DNA from: Cynocephalus volans
Taxonomy: Eukaryota; Chordata; Mammalia; Dermoptera; Cynocephalidae
Assembly: GCF_027409185.1 (NCBI RefSeq)
Contig: NC_084462.1
Coordinates: 24,899,577-24,963,576 of the forward strand
Direction of reading: 5' to 3'
DNA length: 64,000 nt
Below, piece after piece: positions 44,335 to 55,602 of the stretch (its first letter is position 1; every line of letters starts with the position of its first letter). The notes below the pieces were generated by a model that saw only the letters and a list, made by a program, of their open reading frames with translations, did not search any database and was not told where the DNA came from. The position numbers were made by a program, and so were the translations under genes.

Positions 44335-44555
44335 AAATATGTATATAGCACATATGTGGCAGGCACTATTTTAGGTTTTTCCCACGAATTAATTCACTAA
44401 ATCCTCATGACAATCCTATATCATCTCCACTTTACAGGTAAGGTAACTGAGGCACAGAGATTAAGTAACATGCCCAAGGCCATATAGCTAGTAAGTAGTA
44501 GAACCAGAACCCAGCAGTCTGGCTCTAGAGTGCAGGCTCTTAAACTCTGTATTAA
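44335..44555 (-). repeat. MIR SINE
   Basis: Near full-length reverse MIR: GGCAGGCACTATTTTAGGTT, CTTTACAGGTAAGGTAACTG and TAACATGCCCAAGGCCATAT. Confidence 0.8.
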
Positions 44556-45370
44556 ACCCACAACAACAGAAGACCCACAACAGAAGAAAAATTCACAGAG
44601 CATTTAAACAGTAAAGGGAAATCAACTGCCTCCCAAACTTAGGGAAGTAGAGAGAAACGGAAGGGAACTACAGAGTCCCTGCATCCCTGCCCCCAGAAAA
44701 CCAGCCTTCTGTGGGCCTCATCTGTCCCAAATCGGGCAAGTTTAGCCACTGTCACACCCCACCTGGGCCAGAGCACAGACTCCTCCTTCAACACAAAAGA
44801 CCAAGCCTCGCCTTCCAAAACCTATCTCTCTGCATCTACTCACCCTAGGAGGCACTGGGAAGGAAGGGAACCAGGCAGAAGGCCATGCCTCAGCTTTAGC
44901 AGGGAGACAAACACGAGCATGCCAGGTGAGGTGTGGGGCAGGTGGGCACAACTTTTGAAACAGAGGACTGAAAGGGAACAGGAGGTCCCCTCCCTTAGTC
45001 CATCTCCCCCTTGAAGACCTCACAAACTGTCTTCCCACTACCCCAGGCTGGGGCAAGGAGAAGATGGGCAGATCTGGTGAGGGCTAGACAGGGTTGACAG
45101 ATCCCGCAGCCATGACCCAGGAGACAAAGGACTCAGCATAGGGCCACTAGAACCACCTGCTCCCAGCCCTTCAGGCCTTCAGGCCCTTTGGAAAAGCTCC
45201 AGCCCACTGAGCCTACCTATCTCCCTTACCCTCAAGTCCTGGTAGGCCATGGGCATATGTTGGGTATGAGGAGGGATGCAGACGAAGGAAGCTATCCCAG
45301 TTTCCTGGACTCCCCACAACAGTCCTACAGACTAACACTTCATTGGACAGGTGACTTCCTCCCTCAAATA
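44556..45370. other. Intergenic sequence
   Basis: No gene or repeat recognised. Confidence 0.4.
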
Positions 45371-45799
45371 CTGTATTAGGCTATTTCTGTTGATTATAAA
45401 AGAATACTTGAAACTGGGTAATTTATAAAGGAACTAAATTTATTTCTTACTGTTTCAGAGGCTGGGAAGTCCAAAGTCCAGAGAACATGTGTAGGGAGGG
45501 CCTTCTTCCGGGTGAGAACTCTCTACAGGGTCCTGTGGCAACCGGGGTATCACATGGCAAGAGAATGGCCTGAGAAAGAGAACTAACCTCATTTGCTCTC
45601 CTTTTGAAGCCATTAGAACCATGCCCATTACTCCATGAATACATTAATCCATTGACGAGGGCACAGTCCTCACAGTCTAATCACCTAAGGCCTTACCTTC
45701 CAAATCCTATAATTGGATTTCCCACTCTCAGTACTGTTAAAATGGGTGTCAAGTCTCCAATACATGAACTTTGGGGGGACACATTTAACCCATAGCAGA
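45371..45799 (-). repeat. ERVL-MaLR LTR (MST/THE1-like)
   Basis: On the plus strand it reads GTATTAGGCTATTTCTGTTG, GAAACTGGGTAATTTATAAA, GAGGCTGGGAAGTCCAA, ATCACATGGCAAGAGAATG and ends AACCCATAGCA. This is the reverse of a MaLR LTR. Confidence 0.75.
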
Positions 45800-46440
45800 T
45801 GCCTACCGGGTAGAGAATGCCAGCCCTGCAACCCTATAATCTTTTCCTCTAGTTAATCTCAGTCTGACCACTCCTGGGAGGAAAACAGAATCATGTTAAA
45901 ATGTAGATACAGATATGCACAAGTACATGTAGGCACATGCATCTTTGTACAAGCAGCTATACACACCCATCTCTGTGCCAGAGAATAACTCTGAGGCCAA
46001 GGCCTCTAGCCGCTGCTCACCTGTGTCTCACCTTAAACAACACACCCCCTTATAAAAAGAGCTCCTGCCTGAGCCCAGCCCATGGTGGGGTTCAGTCAGG
46101 GCTGGCTCTCCTTCCTCAGAGCTCAAATACTAAACTGGATGAGGCTGAAAGGGAGCAAGGAACACAGGTAGAAAGGAGATCGGTGCTCAGGGCTGGGATT
46201 TTGTTTCTGGGTGGGGGAAGAGGAAGTGTTCAAAGACTTAAACAGAGAATGTTTTACCCTGGTCAGCTCTTTCTGTGACAACTCAAATAACAACTGGCTT
46301 TGGACTGTTAGAAATGGGCTGAGGCAAATTGGGGGGACCATGTGGCTCCAAACTCTGAAGAGTATGAAGTAGAAAAGAAAGCACAGGACCCAAACCAGAC
46401 CCCCTGGAAGCTTGTAGAGAGCAGAGCAATCATTTGATTC
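45800..46440. other. Intergenic sequence
   Basis: No gene or repeat recognised. Confidence 0.4.
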
Positions 46441-46549
46441 AAGTCATCTTTTTATTGGAGGAGCCTGAGGCCTAGTGGAGGAAAATGACTCTTGCAAGTC
46501 ACAAAGCAAAGTGGTAGCAATATTGAGACAAGGACCAAGGTATCTGGAT
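46441..46549 (-). repeat. MIR SINE fragment
   Basis: GAGGCCTAGTGGAGGAAAAT and CAAGTCACAAAGCAAAGTGG, diverged reverse MIR. Confidence 0.5.
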
Positions 46550-46652
46550 TATTTTCTTTCTTCTTTTGCAGCTGGCCAGTATGGGGATCTGAACCCATAA
46601 CCTTGGTGTTATAATGCTGTGCTCTAACCAGTGGAGCTAACCGGCCAGCCCA
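46550..46652 (-). repeat. tRNA-Ile-derived SINE monomer, minus strand
   Basis: T-rich start, then GCAGCTGGCCAGTATGGGGA, ATAACCTTGGTGTTATAA and GAGCTAACCGGCCAGCCC: reverse complement of the monomer. Confidence 0.88.
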
Positions 46653-46688
46653 GTGCTCTTCCTACTACTTCCTGCACATGGCATTCTT

Positions 46689-47255
46689 TTTTTTCAACTT
46701 ATTTTTTATTAGCATATTCATTGTTACAAATCATACTTATTCTTTATGCCCCTTATCCAACCCCCCTCCCCCTCCTCCTTCCCCTCGCCTCCCCCTTTCC
46801 TTCCCCACCCCGCCCAAACCATAGACTTGTTCTCTCCATCTGATAGATGAACTGTTCCTCTGTTGGTTTGTTGCCTTGATGATCTGTCCAGTACTGAGAC
46901 AGGTGTGATCAAGTCCACCCCCCTATTATCGTAAATCAGATGCTTCTATTACTCTGGAGTGTGCTTTGTGGAGAGAGAGAATCTCTTCTTTTTTTTTTTT
47001 TTTTTCCCCCTTTGGTCTTTGGTCCTGGGTGCTTTGTGCTCTTGTGCCTCTCCTTGTGTCATTGCAGTTGAGAGTCTGGCGTGCCACCTGTGTGGTGGCT
47101 ATGACTGCTGCTTTAGAGATCAGCTGCTTTTGCAGCAGCCATGGCAATTGCAATGACTATGGTGGGCTACCGGTATGAAAATGGTATTATTGGTGTGCTC
47201 TTTACCTGGGTGCGGCTGAGTTCAGCTTCCCCCGGCTCCACACCTCAGGACCCCG
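46689..47255 (-). repeat. 5'-truncated young L1 3' end
   Basis: The poly-T start marks the tail. The minus strand shows an AATATGCTAATAAAAAATAA stretch preceded by a G-rich polypurine block, as in mammalian L1 3' UTRs. Flanked by ACATGGCATTCTT (46676-46688) and ACATGACATTCTT (47256-47268), a 12/13 target duplication. Confidence 0.75.
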
Positions 47256-47409
47256 ACATGACATTCTTGATCACTTCCCAAATGGCCTTCCCTCCACAAG
47301 ACAACTGGTTGGAGGGTGCTTCCCACACATCAAGTGGAGGTTTACTTTCTGGTTCATTCAGCACTGTTGTAGGCCTTGGGGATAGTAATCATAATCCCTA
47401 AATCATAAC

Positions 47410-47600
47410 CATTATTATAATAATAGCATCCAACATTATTGAGCCCTTACGGTGTGTCTCCTCCGATCCTCATGATATCCCTGTGATGCAGGTATGGCTA
47501 CTAGCCCCATTTTACAGATCAGGAAACTGAGGCTCACAGAGGTTAATTAATTTCCCCAAGGTTAAACATCCAGGAAGTGTCAGTTTAATCCACTTCCCAT
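47410..47600 (-). repeat. MIR SINE
   Basis: CCCCATTTTACAGATCAGGA, AACTGAGGCTCACAGAGGTT and TTCCCCAAGGTTAAACA: reverse MIR. Confidence 0.8.
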
Positions 47601-49235
47601 ATTTATCACTTCTTCCTCCTTGTATATCAGTGAACAAATAAATATAATTTCAGATACCATTAAGTACTATGAAAAAATACAGCATGGGGAGAGATAGAGG
47701 ATGATTTCAAGGATGGGTCTCTCTTGATCTCTATGAGAAGTAAAGACACTTGCACAGAATCCAGATGGGCAAGGCACCCGCTGTGCCAAGATCTGAAAGA
47801 AAGGCATTTCAGACAAAGGGAACAGTTTGTAATTTTTCCCCAAGGATGATAGGAAGCCACTGGAGGGTTTAAGCAGGGTGGTGACATGTTTTGCTGTGTG
47901 GTCAATGGATTGTAGGGGGTGCCCAAGAAAGAAGCAAAAGAAAAGATTTGAAATTTTCTGGGAATTTGACAGTGATGGGGGAGGAAGGGAAGATGGGGTA
48001 GGACTGGGAAGAGAGCAATGAGATCCTCTCTTTTTGCCCCCTATACCCCAAGGCCCCCCTCTCTAACAGGATGGGTGGTCTTTGAAAATAAAGGACCCCT
48101 AGTCCAGCTGGGCCCACCTGTTGCCCTCCCACTCTTGCCTCATGGAGTCAAGCGGCCTTCGGGGAGGGGAAGTAGCTAGGGTCTGCAGAGAACAGGAGAA
48201 GGTGTCCAAGATGGGATTTTTGCCTAAGACCATCATTAAGAGGAAACTTTCTTTCTGCCCCAGGGGTCACTTTGTTCCCCACTGTTCTCTTCCAGGAGAG
48301 GACTGGGTGGGGAAGAATTCCCCCCGTGTCTAAATCTCCACCCCTAGAGACACCACATGCCCCTGTCTTGGTTGGGAAGTTCCTCCTCTTGTCCCACCAC
48401 AGTCCCTCTCCAGGGCTCTGAGCGGGATTGCTTAGGACGGACGACGAAGGAGACGAGGTGGACTGAGAAGAAGCAAGTTCTATGGACTGTTCTCTTCCAC
48501 CCCACCCCTTTGTCTTCCTGCTCCTGCTTGGCTGAGCCCAGACAGGATTAAGCATCTGGGGAAGGAGAGGTGGGATGTGCAGTCAGCTCCCTTGGTGACT
48601 AGAGGAACTCCCTTTCCCTTTTCCCCTCCCACTCCCAAGACGCTGAAGAAGCCAGAGAAAAATGAGAGCAGTATTTCTTTCCACAAGCCCTTAGCCTCAA
48701 GCCCGGATTGGCTCCTGGGCCTGTAGTTACTGGCAAGGCTATTTACGAGTGCCCCTCAGGGCCCCACTCCGCCCTATCCTCTCACTGAAACTATCCTCTC
48801 ACTGATAGTTTCACGTATCTGAATCTATCCTCCTTCAGAGGATAGGCCCCACTCCGCCCTATCCTCTCTAAGGACCTGGAGGGGCTGGTCCTGGATCTTG
48901 GACAGCAAGGTGCTACTCCGAAGCCGTAGGACCCATTAAACCTCAAGGCTTTCTGGGACACAGACCCTGCACCAACACTGGTCGGCCCCAGAATAGATCC
49001 TGGCACACAATGGAGATGGGATGAATAGTTTGTGGATGAAAACTCCAAAAATCAGCCTGTTTTGAGGCCTCCAAAAATCAGCCTGTTTTGAGGCCACACC
49101 TAAAAACCTGAAAACAGGCTTTAACATTAGGCTCCACTCAGGGGTGATTCCCAGAGAGGCCACTTCACTCGTGTGTCGAACACCTGCTATGTAACATGTC
49201 CTGTGTGAGCCAGACCCATCAGCTGGAAGAATGAA
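47601..49235. other. Intergenic sequence with small local duplications
   Basis: Contains a repeated CCCCACTCCGCCCTATCCTC (near 48761-48780 and 48848-48867). A perfect 26-bp tandem duplication lies at 49043-49094. No gene. Confidence 0.5.
49043..49094. repeat. Perfect 26-bp tandem duplication
   Basis: CTCCAAAAATCAGCCTGTTT plus TGAGGC occurs twice without a mismatch or spacer. Confidence 0.95.
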
Positions 49236-49400
49236 AGTGGCATGACCTTAAACATGACCTTTTTGCCCCTCAGTTTTCTCCTCTGATAAATGGAGGCAAT
49301 ACTACTTCATAAAGCTGTAGTGAGAATTGCTGAGAATAAGACTTATGGAAGTAGTCCCAGTAGGTGCTTAATAAGTGGTGAGTGGTGTTACCGTGGTTGT
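49236..49400 (+). repeat. MIR SINE
   Basis: CAGTTTTCTCCTCTGATAAA, GGAGGCAATACTACTTCATA and CAGTAGGTGCTTAATAAGTG in MIR order. Confidence 0.7.
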
Positions 49401-50585
49401 AATTGGTGAGGTGTGGTGGACAGATGATAGGCCCATGGTAGCAAAGCACTGGAGGGGCTCCAGACCCCAGCAGTGGGGCCAAACACTCCCAGAGCTGCAG
49501 AGGTGTGTGTGTTGCGGGGGCTGGGGGGGGGACTGACTTTTTTAGAGAATCGAGTGCTTCCAGCAAACCATCCCATTGTTCCTCACTGCCCTGTGATTTG
49601 CTCACATGTACTGCCTGCTACTCACAAGTAACCTCTCCTTGGGTAGGACGCAGCACAGATGTTTGCACCTCTCCCTTCCCCTCTCCTCTTAGGGTTTCTG
49701 CTGCCTCCTAGGCTGGGGCCCCACTGCCACCCTCAAGCCCTGTGAAACCTCAGATCCTTGAATTTTTCTGTCTCATGAAATATCACTGATTTTCCTTGGG
49801 GAGCCCCCTCTGTACCTTCACGTGGCCTGGCTAGAGGGCACGCTAAGACCAAGAGGGGACTTGAGACTCCAGGGTCTCCCCTTCTTGTTGTTTCCCCACC
49901 CCTGCAAAATTACCAACCTCCCTCCAAATTGCCATGGCCTCTGTCAGGGTTCCGTGGTCCCCACCCAGCCTGGCCCCCCCACTGGCAGGATCCCTGCACG
50001 GAGCCTGAGAGGCCGACAGCACCCTGGGAGTTGTGATGTCCAAGGGCTCTGAGCAGGGCATGAGCGGCAGTGCCCAAGCTCCTTCCCAACAGATACATCT
50101 CCCGCAGACCCAATGTGTGTCTTCAGACACATGACCCTCCACTGCCAAGCCCACGGCCAAAGCCAAGAGCGCCAGAGGCAAGGCAGTGGGCCAGTTCAGG
50201 GAAGCAGGCAGTTTCCACCGAAGCCTCATTTTCTGTAGGGCCTTGAACAAGTCCCGTGACCCACTCTAAATACCATTCTTGTAGGATTGCTAGGGGGAGC
50301 AGCCGGCTAGGGCCTGGTGCACAGAGGGTTCTCGATCAATGGCTGCTGTTACCATCCTTACTGTACAGGCAGAGTTGCCAAAGGCAATTGAGCCCCTAAA
50401 AAGGCGTGGGGGCCCAGGGCTGGGACCTGTTGATCCTCTCTCCCCCAACAGACCCACAAGTTACTCCCACACGCACTTGGGCTCCCACCTCAGGTGCCTC
50501 TCTCTTGGGAGCTGCCACCCACGCTCCCCTTATTGCCTCCGACCATCTACAGACACACTCTACATCTGCTCAGAAATATCTGGTA
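49401..50585. other. Sequence downstream of SPACDR
   Basis: Several overlapping frames of 60-135 codons on both strands, none with recognisable features. No gene supported. Confidence 0.4.
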
Positions 50586-50591
50586 TTTATT
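50586..50591 (-). terminator. SPACDR: SPACDR polyadenylation signal
   Basis: AATAAA on the minus strand, about 205 bases past the stop codon. Confidence 0.7.
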
Positions 50592-50797
50592 TTCCAATAT
50601 TTTGATAATTTTTTATAAATTGATAAGTGGAATGAAGGGGAGTATGTGGGACCCCAGTCCTGGCCTTGGACTCCTGATGAGAGGTGACAGTATGAAAACA
50701 TCTTCTCACCTACAACTTCTGGCCTGCTGCTCTGACCCCTTTTATCAACCTTACCTAAGAGTCAGGTTGGGGCTTTCTGATGATCTGTGGTGCTCCC

Positions 50798-51034
50798 CTA
50801 GAGGGGACTTCGGGCATCCTGTTTCAGGGACTGAACTGGGTCAGGTTGTGGGACGGTGTGGGTCCGGCTCCGGTGCCTCCGTCTGTGCCTCTCCTGCCTG
50901 TGGACCAGCTGGCGCAGTTGTTTCCGAATGGCCCATAGCACCAGATACACTTCCCGCAGCATTTCAGCCTCCGGTGTGTCCAATGGGGACCGGGTCCTCA
51001 TTTGGGAGGCGATTGAGGCAGAACTCACAGATGA
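50798..51034 (-). CDS. SPACDR: SPACDR exon 3 (terminal coding part)
   Basis: 237 bp from acceptor TTTTATAG to the TAG at 50798. It begins SSVSSASIASQMRTRSP. Confidence 0.93.
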   Translation of the reverse strand, partial: SSVSSASIASQMRTRSPLDTPEAEMLREVYLVLWAIRKQLRQLVHRQERHRRRHRSRTHTVPQPDPVQSLKQDARSPL

Positions 51035-53923
51035 CTATAAAAGAAAGAAAGTGTGCATGCGTAAATAGCTGGGTCCAGGCATAAACCGCTGGCGAAATGA
51101 CCTGCAGAGAAATAGCAAAGGGCTTGTTTAATTCTACCCCTCCATCAGGCCAGATTGGACACCACCTCCTCCAGGAAGCCTTCTCAGGCCGCATTAGGTG
51201 GTCGTCATCTCTGCTCTTGTGTTCGCCCCCATCATACCACATTTCATACACTATTTGTTCTGAGTACTGGTCTGTTATCTGCTAGAATGCAAGCTCCTGG
51301 AAAACAAGGACCGTGTCTGACCCACCTTTGAGTCCTCCCACTCAGGGTCTCATGGAGGGTGTGTTAAGTGAAGGGGGACAGAATGACACCCCAACCTCTG
51401 TCTCAAGCCCGGAGCTCTCTCCTGACCTCTAGGCCTGTATATCCCACTGCCTCCTGGACACCTCCATGCAGATGTCCTAACAACATCTGATCTCATCTTG
51501 TCCCAGCGCCCTAAACTTGTTACCTTCTCCCCTACATCTGCTCTTCCTCCTTCATCCTCCATTCCAGCGAATGTCTCCAGCCTGCCTGCCTTCTCTCTCT
51601 CTTTCTCCCTATTACCTCCATCCAATCAACCACCTGGCCCAGCAATTCTACCTCCTAAGTATCACTCAGATCCATTCATTTGTCCCACCACAGTCCAGAA
51701 CAGCTTTCTCTCTTAGCCTGGACTACGTCAGTGGAGCCAGGGGATCTTCCTGTCCCTCTGCTAGTCCCCTGCTAACCCTGCTCCACAGGGCAGCTCGGTG
51801 AACCTTTTTTTATTATCATTAATGCAATAACACTTTATTCAAGACCAAAATAAGTTGACTTGGTAGCAACCTAGACATTTCCCTTTTTTTAAATTAAACA
51901 TTTTATTTTGAGATCACAGTATCATAGTCAGGGTATTGACATTGATATAATTCACTGATCTTATTCGGATTTCTGCAGTTTTACTTGTACTCATTTGTGG
52001 GAGTTGGGGGGGTTAATTCTACAAAATTTTATCACATGCAGGTTCACGTATCCAACTACTACAGTCAAGATACAGAACATTTCCATCATCACAAGGACCC
52101 CTCATGTTGCCTTTTATAACACACCTCCTGTCCCTCCCCGTTAAACCACTAATATGCTCTCCATTTCTGTAATTGTTATTTCAAGAATGGTAGAGGGCTG
52201 GCTGGTTAGCTAACTTAGGAGAACATGGTGCTGATAACACCAAGGTCAAGGGATCCCTGTACCAGCTAGCCGCCAAAAAAAAGAAAAGAAAAGAAAAGAA
52301 AGAAAGAAAAAAGAATGATATGTAAGTAAAATCATACATACAGTATACAACCTTTTGGAATTGATTGTTTTCACTCAGCATAATTTTTCTTTCTTTTTTT
52401 TTTTTTTTTTTTTTTTTGGCAGCTGGCCTTCATGCAGCATAAGTCCCTTGAGATTCATCCAAGTTGTTGCATGTGTCAACACTTTGTCTCTTTTCATTGC
52501 TGAGTAGTATTCCAGGGTATGGATATACAGCAGTTTAACCATTCACCCACTGAATGACATTTGGGTTGATTCTTGCTATTACAAATAAAAATGCTATGAA
52601 CATCCACATACAGATTTTTGTGTGAACATAAATTTCATTTATCTGAGGTAAATGCCCAAAAGTACAATTGCTGGGTCATATGATAATTGCACGTCAAGTT
52701 TCATAGGAAACTACCTTACTCTTTTCCAGACTGGCTGTACCATTTTACAACCCCACCAGCAAGGTCTGAGTGCCAGTGAGCTTTCTAAATCAAAGTCTGA
52801 TCATGGCATTTCTTCTGCTCAAATGTCTTCATGGGCTTCCATTGCTTTTAGGTCCAAATCCAAATTCCACAGCTTGGCCACCCTCCCTGTATGAACCAGC
52901 CCTTGGCTCCACTCTGACCGACACATCTCAGACTAGCTCCACACACACCTGCTATTCTCTCTTCATGGAATGCTCCTCTCACTCCCTTCGCCCTCCCCTA
53001 GCAACCCCTGCAAGCCAAGATAATGCCTTCAGGTCTTGGCTTCACCCTCATTTCTGTCAGGAAGGCCTTCCCTGACTCCCCAGGTCTGGATGAGATGCCC
53101 CTTCCCTGGGCTCTCATTTCACACCCTTTATGATACTGAACCAACAATGCCTGTTATCTTCTCCATAGTCCCTCAGGTCTGGGTAAGTCTTGTTCACTGT
53201 TGTATCCTCAGTGTCTGGCACAAAGTAGAGGCACAGGAAATAATTGTTGAACAAATGTAGTGGAGGGAGGAATGAGTCACTGTGGGTTGGGAAGGGTGAG
53301 AGGGGTATTGGAAACCAAGGGATGGGCTAACCTTCCAGCTGCACAGCTGCCAGCCGGTCTGTAGGGCAGAGACCATGAGCGTGGAGACAGACTGGACAGC
53401 TGTCCGGGGCAGCCACAGCAGGGATTGGCACTCATGGCCCAGCTCCAACTCCGTCACGCAGGGCTCAGCCTCCTTGGGGGACTCATCCGTGTGGGGGAGC
53501 TTAGCCTCTGTGGGGCACTCAACCAACTTGAAAGTCTCAACCACCTTGGGAGTCTTCTCCACCCCCTTCAATGCAGATTTCTTGGAGCCAGAGTGTCCCA
53601 AAATGGGTGGCTTAGCTTTGTGTCTCCAGCCAAAAACCTAAGAACCAAGACATGGAGAGAAAAGACAGAAGAGAAAAGAGCAGAGACACAGTCAGCAGAA
53701 AGGAAGGCACAAGAGGGACAGGGTTCCTTCCCCTCAAGTCCCTCCCCAGCTGTCTGATCCCCACAGGAGGCCAGGAGGGGAGAGAAGCCACATGGTGGGG
53801 GGCTACTGTGACCAGGATTCTCATCCGAACACATCCCGCACATCCCAAGGGCAAGACATCTCTGAAACTCACCCAGCAAGTAAACTTTTGCCAAACCCTC
53901 CTAACCCATCGGAAGAACCTCAT
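50798..53923 (-). CDS. SPACDR: SPACDR (C7orf61), sperm acrosome developmental regulator (complete)
   Basis: Three exons, 53873-53923, 53332-53637 and 50798-51034, total 594 bp or 197 residues (human about 206). The ATG at 53923 gives MRFFRWVRRVWQKFTCW; the human protein has four more residues upstream, and here that codon stretch has no ATG. The N-terminus is an aromatic, basic amphipathic stretch that may sit on a membrane. The middle is charged. A conserved LPRTAVQSVSTLMVSALQ segment follows. The C-terminal helix EMLREVYLVLWAIRKQLRQL is followed by a very arginine- and histidine-rich stretch, and the protein ends ARSPL. Known from literature as a testis gene linked to the acrosome; mechanism is not established. 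Intron 2 holds an L2 split by an L1. Confidence 0.93.
51140..51350 (+). repeat. L2 LINE tail fragment
   Basis: CCTCCTCCAGGAAGCCTTCT, CCATCATACCACATTTCATA and AATGCAAGCTCCTGGAAAAC: the plus-strand L2 3' region. Confidence 0.7.
51390..51805 (+). repeat. L2 LINE, first part (interrupted by L1)
   Basis: GGCCTGTATATCCCACTGCC, CTTAGCCTGGACTACGTCAG and CTGCTCCACAGGGCAGCTCG follow the L2 ORF2 order. The element resumes at 52771. Confidence 0.7.
51806..52770 (-). repeat. L1 LINE 3' UTR, inserted into L2
   Basis: Reverse-strand L1M-type 3' UTR: TGCTGAGTAGTATTCCAGGG, CAATTGCTGGGTCATATGAT and CCATTTTACAACCCCACCAG. It splits an L2 exactly, with the L2 string GTGAACCTTTT / GTGAGCTTTCT on both sides as a decayed target duplication. 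A SINE monomer and a T-run (52390-52417) interrupt it. Confidence 0.75.
52195..52313 (+). repeat. tRNA-Ile-derived SINE monomer with GAAA-rich tail
   Basis: GGGCTGGCTGGTTAGCTAAC, CATGGTGCTGATAACACCAA, CAGCTAGCCGCC, then an (AAAAG)n tail. Flanked by AAGAATGGTA / AAGAATGATA. Confidence 0.88.
52771..53262 (+). repeat. L2 LINE, second part and tail
   Basis: CTAAATCAAAGTCTGATCAT, GGAAGGCCTTCCCTGACTCC and GTTCACTGTTGTATCCTCAG, then AATAATTGTTGAACAAATG. Confidence 0.8.
53332..53637 (-). CDS. SPACDR: SPACDR exon 2
   Basis: 306 bp between acceptor GTTCTTAG and donor GTTAGC. It begins VFGWRHKAKPP and ends TGWQLCSWK. Confidence 0.93.
53873..53923 (-). CDS. SPACDR: SPACDR exon 1 coding part
   Basis: 51 bp, 17 codons, from ATG to donor GTGAGT. 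Confidence 0.9.
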
Positions 53924-54335
53924 GACCACAGTTTTCTGTCTCGGGATGACAAACGCAAAGTAGGGGGCAGAGCCGGCATTTGGTACAGTGGGGGTGGGGT
54001 GGGGAGAGGCATAGGCTGCAGACCAGTGGCCGCCACCCAAAGGGTGACTCTTTGTGGGAGCTGAGACCCTTTGTGGGAGCTGAGGAGCTTCAAGCACAGC
54101 ACTAAAGAAAGAAATAGGAAATACAGGGGGGAAACTCCCCCCAGCGACTTATCCCAGGCCTTTCCTCCCCTCCCTGGGACAGGGAAAGGAGTCCAAGTGC
54201 TTGAGAACCTAGAGTGAGGGAGAGTTCCAGCCCATTGTGAGAGCCTGCCTGGCCCTGACCCCAACCCCAGGCCCTTCCAGAAGCCGATCCTTTATGTCCT
54301 CGGCCCTTCTTCCCCCAGATCCAGGAGAAGGAAAC
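53924..54335. other. Sequence upstream of SPACDR start
   Basis: Probably contains the SPACDR promoter and 5' UTR. CTTTGTGGGAGCTGAG is tandemly repeated at 54047-54082. No start site readable. Confidence 0.4.
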
Positions 54336-54545
54336 TAACATTTATGGAGTATGGGGCAGCATTTTCCATGTAATCTTCACAGCAGCCCTTCAAGGTAGGT
54401 ATTATTGTCAGTGCCATTTTACTAAAGAGGAATCCGAGATTCAGAAAAACCGATGAACTTGCCCAAGGTCATAAATCAAGGGAGCTGTAAGGCAGGAGTC
54501 CAACCCGGGTCGGCCTCCAAGTATCCAGCTTCTCCACAGTCCCCT
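54336..54545 (-). repeat. MIR SINE
   Basis: CATTTTACTAAAGAGGAATC, GAACTTGCCCAAGGTCATAA and GTAAGGCAGGAGTCCAACCC, reverse MIR with the far end near 54345. Confidence 0.75.
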
Positions 54546-55140
54546 CTGGTCCGGGGGCCCCTTCCCTGCCTCCCAGGGTCTTGCTAAGGCTGCGACTGCT
54601 GCTTTCTCCCCTTCCCCACTAGATGGGGCCCGTCTCCCTCGCTGCCTCTTCTGCCTGGAACCCGAGGCTGCCAGGGAGGGGCCGGCTCACCCACAGGGCC
54701 TGTCTTTAGCCAGCTGGGGGTGGAAGCCACGGCGGCCGGCCAGGCCTGGTGAGGGCACCATGTGCCTGGGGAGCCTGGCCCACACCCAGCCCTGAGACAA
54801 GGGGCCCATTCAGTGCCCCCTGCCCCGCCCCCAAGCAGCCACCCGGATCCAGCCCACAGAGGGGACACGCTGGGAAGCTGGGGGTGGATCCTGCGCAATC
54901 ATTGAAGGCCTCATTGTTTCCCTCCCCCCACAGCACGTGGGCAGAACCCCCCCTGACCTTGCCTGGCCTGCCCCTTCCCGGGACCCAAACTGCCAGCTCT
55001 CTTTTCCTGCATCTCTCCTGACCTGTCTCCACCACATCAAACCTTCCCAGTCTGGACAGAGTTTCCAGGGCAGTTTCAATGGCTGGTGCAGACCCCCAGT
55101 CTTGACACAAGCAACGAGATGCCAACCTCCAATTTCAAGT
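54546..55140. other. Spacer between SPACDR and TSC22D4
   Basis: GC-rich; holds open frames of up to 139 codons without recognisable features. No gene supported. Confidence 0.4.
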
Positions 55141-55152
55141 TTCTTCAGAGTT

Positions 55153-55602
55153 TTTAATTATAATTATTATTTTAATAACAACCTGAATCCCAGAACTTCC
55201 AGATACTGTCCATACTCCCTCCACTGGGCAGAGAAGAGGGGGCACTATGAGGGAACAAGGCGGGGATGGGATGTCTGCCAGGGAGGCTCCAACTCCCCCA
55301 AACCATCTACTGCTGGGGGTCCCAGAACACTGATACCTAGGGAGGGAGGAGGGGGGACCAGGATCCCTTGGGGAAGGGGGCTCCATCTAACACCCAGCCC
55401 TGAAGCCCTCCCTCCTCCATCAAGGCCTGGGGACTATGGTGAGGTGGGGGTAGAGTGGGGGGACAGACCGATGCAGAGCCTTGAACTCCCATCCCCGGGG
55501 ATCAGGGCGCATTAAAGCTGCATAGGAAGAGGGGGCAGGCAGCTGGCACAAGGCCTGGCAGCCATGGCAGCCCCCAAAGGCACATTGTGAGGGAAGGGAG
55601 GC
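55153..55602 (-). other. TSC22D4: TSC22D4 3' UTR
   Basis: About 450 bases after the stop to an ATTAAA variant signal at 55153-55158 in an AT-rich island. No canonical AATAAA seen there. Confidence 0.55.
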
